DNA of 64,000 nucleotides from Ascaris suum. Its lineage: Eukaryota; Nematoda; Chromadorea; Rhabditida; Ascarididae. Under the pieces are notes generated by a model, which worked only from the letters and a program-made list of their open reading frames with translations, did not search any database and was not told where the DNA came from. A program made the translations under genes and the position numbers. The first letter of the stretch is position 1. Every line of letters starts with the position of its first letter. Below are positions 57,101-64,000 of the stretch, one piece after another. Location of the stretch: positions 4,592,001 through 4,656,000 of the forward strand of contig CM024186.1 in NCBI GenBank assembly GCA_013433145.1, given 5' to 3'.

Positions 57101-60100
57101 TAACAACTAAGCGTCCAAATTTCGACACAATTTTACTCATCGAAATACACTTTTGATACCTTCCGACTTTTTTTTGGCGAAAGCCGAAATTTGGCTTCTA
57201 TGACATGCCCTCACATGGTGGTGGACCAATATTTTCGAAGATATTCCGTTTCACGCAATTTTTTGGCCGATTTGCGACCGAAAGACATTACGATCAGTTA
57301 GCATCGCTAAGGATTCTGATCGAATATTTTAAACCAAAATTTCAACTCCGAAGAGCTTCATTTTCGAATCTGATTCATCTACTTTGACGAATTTTCACAA
57401 CGTGCCAATAAAACTTGGTTTCTAAAATATTTTTAGCTCGACGTTCGAATTTCATTTATTTGTTTAACTAAATTTTCAAATCAGTATCGAATCGTTGCAA
57501 AGATGAACCCATATTTTGAAAAAAAAACTAGGTCAAGTTATTAGAATGACCATCTCTCTTTCTTTAAAAAAAGGATTGTGGAGAACTAATTTATCATCGC
57601 AACAACCAACTCTTTAAAAAATAAAAACGAAATCATTTAATTCAAGTCAAATATAGACATCAATTGAATCACCAAGCGAAACAATTCACCTCCATAAATT
57701 CATTCCTTTCGATTTGTAAACAAGTCCATCTTCTCCAATGTTCAAAAGCTCGTTTCGTAATCCTCATTATGCGTTCTTGTTGAAACGAATGAATTTTTTG
57801 CTCGATCACAATCTACAAAAATAATAATTAACTAAAAAACACTCGATTTCTCAAACACTTCTAATACTTCTGTGCATAATAATAGTTAACATTTGAAACA
57901 GAGGAAAGAAGTTTGCCGCTATAATCATCGATTTCTTTGATATCATTTAAATGAGAAGAAAATCTCTTGACTTCTTCGTTGAACACCCGCCATAGTTTCC
58001 TCACTCCGAATGTATTTTTCATTTTATTCAAAACTTTTTAATATTTCCTCGCTTATCTCTCCTTTTTGAATGGCTGCTAGTCAGCATCTCTCCTCTCTTT
58101 CTGCTCTACTAAGAGAACCTCGTTACCTCAGTATAGCTTAAAAAACAACTATGCAAAATAGCACCGTTTCACTGCAAAAAATATTTACAGAAATGTTTTT
58201 GCGATTACACATTGTTTGGAAAAACCAACAGTACAATAATTAACCTCATTCGATAGATCTTCACATATACATAACAACGGAAAAACTGGAACACTATACC
58301 GAAGAGAAGTCCTGAGTGAGTGGTCGACTCTCGAAAGCAGCACTGCCCCGAATGCGTAGCATTGAATGTGCTGGAAACATACATGTAGCTTATAAATTAG
58401 AACTTATTCCATCTGATACTCCTGAAACGATCGAATTCGAGGGAGGCTGAAGGGAATGAGGGGGGGGGGGGGGGGGAGGGCAGAGAGAGCTACCTGTAAA
58501 AGTTCTCGGCAATGAATATAGGCGAAGTTCGAACATTCATTCTGACAATATACGACAAAATACGGACAAATAGAGCATCCCAAATCAAAAAACCAATTTT
58601 GCTTGAAAGAAAAGATTTATTACAATTGCTTAAAATAAGCAGAAACCACTTCCGGTTATCGACTGCACCTATGCATCACTTAGAAATTGAAAACCCCGTT
58701 ACTCATAATAAGGCTGTTTCGTTAGCAAATTCAAAACAACTTTATAGACATTCGACGACATCTGTACATACAACAAAATTCCAGTTTAAATCCCCAGTTA
58801 ATTTAAACAGTATTTTCATCATCTGCATTCCCAATGGGGATGAACAAGCTGACACTGTACCAACTCTTTAGTAGCATCTTCCCCCTCCCTCCTCCCCCCA
58901 GTGCCAATTAGAGGTGTCACAGCGTTGTCACTAAAAATTCTATTCATTTCCTCACCTTCTTGTCAATCTTTTATGCCGACCTCAAGCGTAAATGTGCATT
59001 CTTATTCGAAAAGCACCTATGCGAAACTAGAAACACCACCAACTTAAAATTTCTCAACTATCAAACATTAACATTAAATGATACCTGGTAATACTGTTGG
59101 GAATGCAGCCAACACCTCGTATTGTCTCCGTTCTATTTCTCGTTTATATACAACACGATTCCTCCATAAGTCAAAAAACTGCTTAAGCCAAAGTCTGAAA
59201 TCATTGCAACTTATGCTTCCGGAAGGGAAGTAGTCCAGCTTAATTGCTAAATTTGCCAGGTAGACAACCTTTCCATGATATCTAAATAGAGGCCTCAACA
59301 ATCTCAAAATCACTTGTGAACAAGAAACCAACTTAAAGCTTCCTTCACACATACAACGGAAACAAGGTCAATGGAGATAAACTCTTATTGTGGGAAAGAG
59401 GTTCAAATCAAAGGATTCAAAGCCACACATCCGTGAGCCCTTAGATACCAGTTTAGAATCCTTCACAAATGAACGCGCTGAGAGTGAACGCAACTCTGTG
59501 CGAACATATTGGTCATTCTCAACCTCAGGTACATTTTTGCTTCCGTTTAATTGTTACGCCAACAGGAATGCTATTGTTTACACCAACCTCAGGTGCGTTC
59601 AGCAAACAGCTCAGACAATATGAACTTATCAATGGTGAGACTGATTAATACTCCCTCATCAACACAACAGTCATTGCTCAATTCACAATCACATGTAAGA
59701 AATCGAAAATATTATGACACATGAAATGCATGAAAACGTGATAGGCACATATTATAATTATATACTTTTGAACAGGAAAGAAGAGTATTATCCTGCAAGA
59801 AATTTGCGCCTTTCCAAAACCAGAAAAGATGTCTTCTTGTTTTTCCGACTCAATTTTTTGAACTCTACATCGTTTGAAAATCTAGTTTCTTTCGTGAATC
59901 CCTTCTTCCTAAAGAGCCACAAATCGCCTTGTCACTAAACAAAAAAGGAACGCAACAGCGATGGAAGCGAAACATCCCCTCTCAGAGATCAAATAAAACC
60001 ACCTGGATTCTATGAATAAACGGGACATACACACTGCAAATTTAAACTCTTCGTCAATAATCCACCCATTCTATCTAATTTACTCGAAACCACTAAAAAA

Positions 60101-63100
60101 ATATTTCATCGTAATTTTCCCATTCCCTTGTCAAACACAACAGCCCACTAACTTCTCTTCTATTCCCCCTCCCTCTTTCAAAATATCAATTCATTAAAAA
60201 AAGACTAACTTATCCAAGCGTTCAGCTATCTGTTGCAAACGACTCCTTACATCGAAAACGTTCTCTTTCATCGATAACGCACATAACGCATCAATTTCAG
60301 CATTCAAAACCTCTCCTAGCAAACCATCGCATAGAGTGACCAACAAAGCTTCCAGTGCCGCTTTATTATGGGCACGTTGACCTATCCTAAACACCGTAAT
60401 TACTCCATACAACAATAACAAGTATATCAACATCCCGCTTACCTTCCATTTTTAAAACCTATAAATAGATACCTGATACTCAACCACATTACAAAAAAAC
60501 TCGGCTTATAAACCACAGGTATGAATTCGACTGAAGTATTTCAACTTGTGGAAAATATAATCCCTGAGGTTATGATGAGTTCCAATGATATTACTAAGTT
60601 TAAAAAGTCCTTCATAATCATTGCAGTTCTTTAAGACAATATGAAAAAGGCAAAAATTGCACGAGAAAGATTAGTTGTTCGCGACGGTAACTAGTGGATT
60701 TAGAAAAGCTCAAGTTGCAGAGATCAGGGAACAACGTAATGATCGGACATAATACTACGAAACATCAGGTTTTGATTTTACTGTGCCATACAATTTTGAA
60801 TACATATCTCTTCAACTGCAGCTTGAATCTTATAACCAACGAGTCCTTTATTCAAATCCACAACTTGTTCCCGACCAACCACGAGGTAATCCACGAGGTA
60901 TTAAGTAGTTAAGCAGGCTGCCCCTCTAATAATATTAAACAAGCACAACAAAGCAACAGGTGGGGAAACTCTCTCCCCATATGTCATTCCTGACTGCCGC
61001 TGCGAGTTCCTCCATCTGCGTTTGCTAATTCTGAGTTTTGCAAAGCAGGATACAACTTTTGCCTACACAATAAGACGGTTGGATAAGAAGGACGAGATTG
61101 CCCATATACGAGGGGAAAAGTGTTATCAATGCTAGAAGTTAAGAAAAACCTATTCTTATCACTTCACTTCCACTATTACATCCAATTTCTTTATCCTTCT
61201 TCAACAACGAGGCTTACCTGATCTGTTTACGGGTCGATTCATCCACAACTGCGATTATCACCTCATCGAATAATTTTTCCAGTATACTTCGTCCTAATTC
61301 ACGTATGGTTTCTTTCTGTTTTTTGGCCGCTTCTAGAGCCAATTTATGACGATGTAAGATCTTCATTGACATTAGCACTTCTTGGCAACGAGGTCTGAAA
61401 ATTATTTCAATTACCTGTGAATATTTTTAGGACTCTCTCGCTATAAACTCAATTTTATTGACTTTTATAAAGCTTTTCAAGTCTACAAGACTCAATTTCA
61501 TTTATAAGCTTACTTCAAATCCAGAAAAATTTGTACTAAGGCAACACGTTGCAAATTAAACAAAATCAAAGATTTCCTAAGCAAAACAACGATACTGCTC
61601 ATGAATGCTTAAATAAGCAACCAAACTAAACTGCAATCACAAACTTCTAAGCAAACCAACGTATTCATAATTCAGCTGAATAATCGAGGCCACCCATCAA
61701 CTCAGAAAACGCAATATAAGTTAGAATTATCGGTTAAATAAGGATAGCGCCAACAAAACTAAGATTGGGAGCAACAAGAGGGAGCAGCAAATAGTTCCCA
61801 CTGCCAGCAGTGAATTTGGTGGGTAGGTGGGGGCGGTGGGGCGGGGATATATCCATACACCACCACCACCAAGCTTTTCCTCACCTCCGTCCCACCTAAT
61901 GGTGCTAATCCATTCGAGTTCAACCTCAGTTACCTGAGGCAGTCGTCAACAATCCCGAAGAAAACATCCTCGGCAGTTGTATTTAGAAGCGCCTCTTTCG
62001 CAGCTTTCTGTGTTGCACGCTCAGTTTCCTCTTCATTAACCTCACGTTTTATCCACTGCAAAGATATTTGTTCGAATAATCCGTCTCATCTATCAACCTA
62101 ATGCATATATGCAATGCAGACGTATGCAGATATCGAAGAACAGAATACAGGACTCATAAAGAATTTATTGAAGCACTTTGTTCAGCATCAATAGCTTCCA
62201 GAATACAGAGATAGACGAAACGCTGCTGAGCAGGAAACGAATCACAAAGCCATCAGGAAACGAATTTGTGCAAAACTGTGCCGCAAGAACAAAAAAGCGA
62301 TAAATATGGCTAACCCTTCAAATTTATATCTTCTTGAAAACTTTAAACAGCGTAAAACACTCTTCTATACGAAACAACTCAGGGTGATGTTCAACTAAAT
62401 ATGCCGGAAAAGTTTTAAACTCCAAGGTCTAATCAACAAAAAATGCCGCCATGGTTCAAAGTACTATTAATAAATCAACTAAACTAGACAACAACTAACC
62501 TGTTTTTGCATGCCCAAGGAAGCGATCGGCTGGAAACGAGCTTTCGCGAGACTGACTTTGAAACCTGTCGCAGCAGGTATTGCCAACTTTGCTCTGGAAC
62601 AAGAAACAAGAATAACCACCCATCCAGACAGTTGCCACCAATCGAACTTTAAAAGCACGCTATGGGCAATAAACTATTGCAAAAAAGCGCATCATAACGA
62701 TGTCACGCATGGAGCATTTATGTACGTTCCATTCTCTACGAATTTCAAATGTGAAGAAAAAAAAATTGCAGAGATCTGAAACTGAGTGGACAGAAATCGC
62801 CATCACAGGATCATGATCCTAAATTCCTTTCTCATATCTCGAGGAAGATTGCTTACAATTAAATATGAAAATTTCAAAGCAATATGAATTGTAACCTAAT
62901 GTCGCAGTGAACAGAAGTAGTTAATAACCTATGAGCAGGAAAATAACACTTAATATTGGAAAACAAAAATAATAAATAAATAAATTAATTAATTAAAGCC
63001 ATGAGGAAAAAGCACAAAGGGCATAAAAACATTTTGGCAATGATGAACGAGGACGTTTTTATGCAGGCCATAGGTAGCCTTTTCAGGAAAACTGAAATGC

Positions 63101-63886
63101 CATGGAAGTTGTAGATCAAATGCCTGATATCTAAAGAACGCCGAGGTATTGGCGAACAAAGAATTCATGAGTCAAGATTTATAAAAGCCGCCACTCCCAT
63201 TGAAAAAAGCCCTATGAAAACTCATTTAAAGCCTTATTTATGAACTTCTTTACAACCGGCTGGTGTGATAGGCTCAACGATAAAATGACACATTCTATCA
63301 GCCATCTCAGCGACGATTCCCACACTCAAGTTTTATATTATACAAGGAAACAATCTGAAGAGACAAACTAATTTAAGCATATTTGTATACTTATATTTGC
63401 GCATTCAGAAAAACCATTGCGCATTTCCGGTCACCAACTAAGTGAATACGTCAAAAAATGCGCACTTTTTGATTCGAACCCGTGTATTCAATACGTTAAA
63501 CATTCGCTTATTTACTAAATCCACTAAGCATAAATATGACGTCATAACCTTATTTTCCTTACAGAAGCCAACTAATAAAGAGAAATCCTGTGCTACTCAT
63601 TGTTACAGTGAACTGGAATTAAAGCTGTCGTTTATCTATTTCTTCAGCAATAAAAACACTTATATAATAATCCCCCACTTCTTATAATATCCATTTTTAT
63701 GGTTCCGATGGCTTTTATTTAGTTTAATGGTTTAATGGTTTACCTGCTCGATTCATCGCCAAACCCGTTGAATATCCTCCCAGCAGCCGTACTCGGAACC
63801 GTATTTTCCGTTTCATCTTTTGCCGAGTGCTTCAACTCGCTCCCAAAAATTCCTTCTTGCTTTATGGACAACGCAGGTTCACTCGT
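54105..63886 (-). CDS. GANP/Sac3/Xmas-2-like TREX-2 scaffold, C-terminal half (5' part outside window)
   Basis: Such proteins scaffold the nuclear-pore TREX-2 mRNA export complex; the region after the SAC3/PCI domain (the CID) holds long helices wrapped by ENY2/Sus1 and centrin. Exons on the minus strand: 63886-63744, 62593-62500, 62055-61934, 61394-61218, 60386-60210, 59194-59085, 58370-58300, 57812-57690, (56306-56294 uncertain), 56194-56141, 55801-55703, 54986-54856, 54227-54105. Phases agree through 57690 and from 56194 to the stop; the 13-base exon would bridge the one gap. Three exons each hold a long amphipathic helix: AEDVFFGIVDDCLR, LGRSILEKLFDEVIIAVVDE and LLVTLCDGLLGEVLNAEIDA. Then come FFDLWRNRVVYKREIERR and AAFPTVLP, resembling the tryptophan/basic helix and FP.xP of GANP, a Ser/Pro-rich stretch (GTPINRNPSL) and a final coiled coil (LKEVSKRLDDFVNEM). 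The SAC3 domain would lie beyond 64000. The family call rests on order and motif resemblance. Confidence 0.6.
56294..56306 (-). other. candidate 13-base microexon of the GANP-like gene
   Basis: Minus-strand acceptor CTTCATAG, exon GAAACGCTCGAAG, donor GTATCT. It converts the phase 0 end of the exon at 57690 into the phase 1 start needed at 56194, without a stop. Nothing larger between those two exons does so. Confidence 0.3.
58460..58476. repeat. 17-base G run
   Basis: Uninterrupted G homopolymer next to the short exon 58300-58370 of the GANP-like gene; on the transcribed strand it is C17. A similar G16 run lies at 55491-55506. Confidence 0.95.
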
Positions 63887-64000
63887 CTAAATAAGAGAGT
63901 GCTACACAATACAACAACAAACATTAAAAAGTACAAGAGCACGCAAAGCAGATAGTGCTACTTTCCACTTATAGTGTGCTGGTTTAATCTGCTGCAATAG

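Noticed and set aside
57205..57387. 60-codon plus-strand frame
   Set aside because: Lies in an intron of the minus-strand GANP-like gene; no splice borders or family recognised.
63250..63345. tRNA-like stretch with GTGTG...CACAC ends
   Set aside because: Only a five-base terminal pairing and a poor B box; spacing does not match as well as in the other tRNA-like elements.

Overview
This is a piece of an animal nuclear genome, most likely a nematode. It is AT-rich, and its genes are split by many introns with GT..AG borders and short TTTCAG-type acceptors. The first coding exons of two genes lie directly behind an acceptor-like sequence, as expected for spliced-leader trans-splicing. The protein content also fits a nematode: a single-finger GATA factor, a membrane-anchored type-B carboxylesterase, the ribosome-assembly factor RRS1 and a TREX-2 scaffold of the GANP/Sac3/Xmas-2 type. 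No rRNA, intact tRNA, CRISPR array or bacterial gene was seen. The species cannot be named from sequence alone.

Layout. 1-17.6 kb has no gene I can establish. It is AT-rich with a few GC-richer islands. One island (about 2.79-3.10 kb) is packed with CAGCTG E-boxes and looks regulatory; others (about 5.5, 6.4 and 12.1 kb) could be isolated exons. 17.6-24.3 kb (minus strand) is RRS1 in eight recognisable exons, with two possible further 5' exons at 25.8 and 26.1 kb. 26.75-34.96 kb (plus strand, divergent from RRS1) is a ten-exon carboxylesterase with signal peptide, Ser-Glu-His triad and one C-terminal membrane anchor; one exon carries a one-base frame break. 35.0-39.6 kb is non-coding as far as I can see. 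39.6-44.9 kb (minus strand) is a complete seven-exon, 308-residue GATA factor whose exon phases all agree. 44.9-54.1 kb is largely non-coding and includes a dense cluster of GATA sites about 1.1-1.3 kb upstream of the GATA gene. 54.1-63.9 kb (minus strand) is the 3' half of the GANP/Sac3-like gene, which runs off the right edge.

The genes do not form one pathway. RRS1 serves nucleolar 60S assembly, the GANP-like protein mRNA export, the GATA factor transcription, and the esterase extracellular or lumenal ester chemistry. The RRS1-side exons and the esterase share a divergent intergenic interval that holds a tandem repeat with FOXO-like and CRE-like motifs. Genome-wide habits visible here are at least 17 uninterrupted G or C runs of 11-17 bases, several simple-sequence arrays, clusters of TTGCAAT-type words, and degenerate tRNA-like elements with correctly spaced A and B boxes.

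Exon borders were read by eye from splice signals, open frames and phase agreement. Family assignments rest on remembered family motifs, not on a database search.
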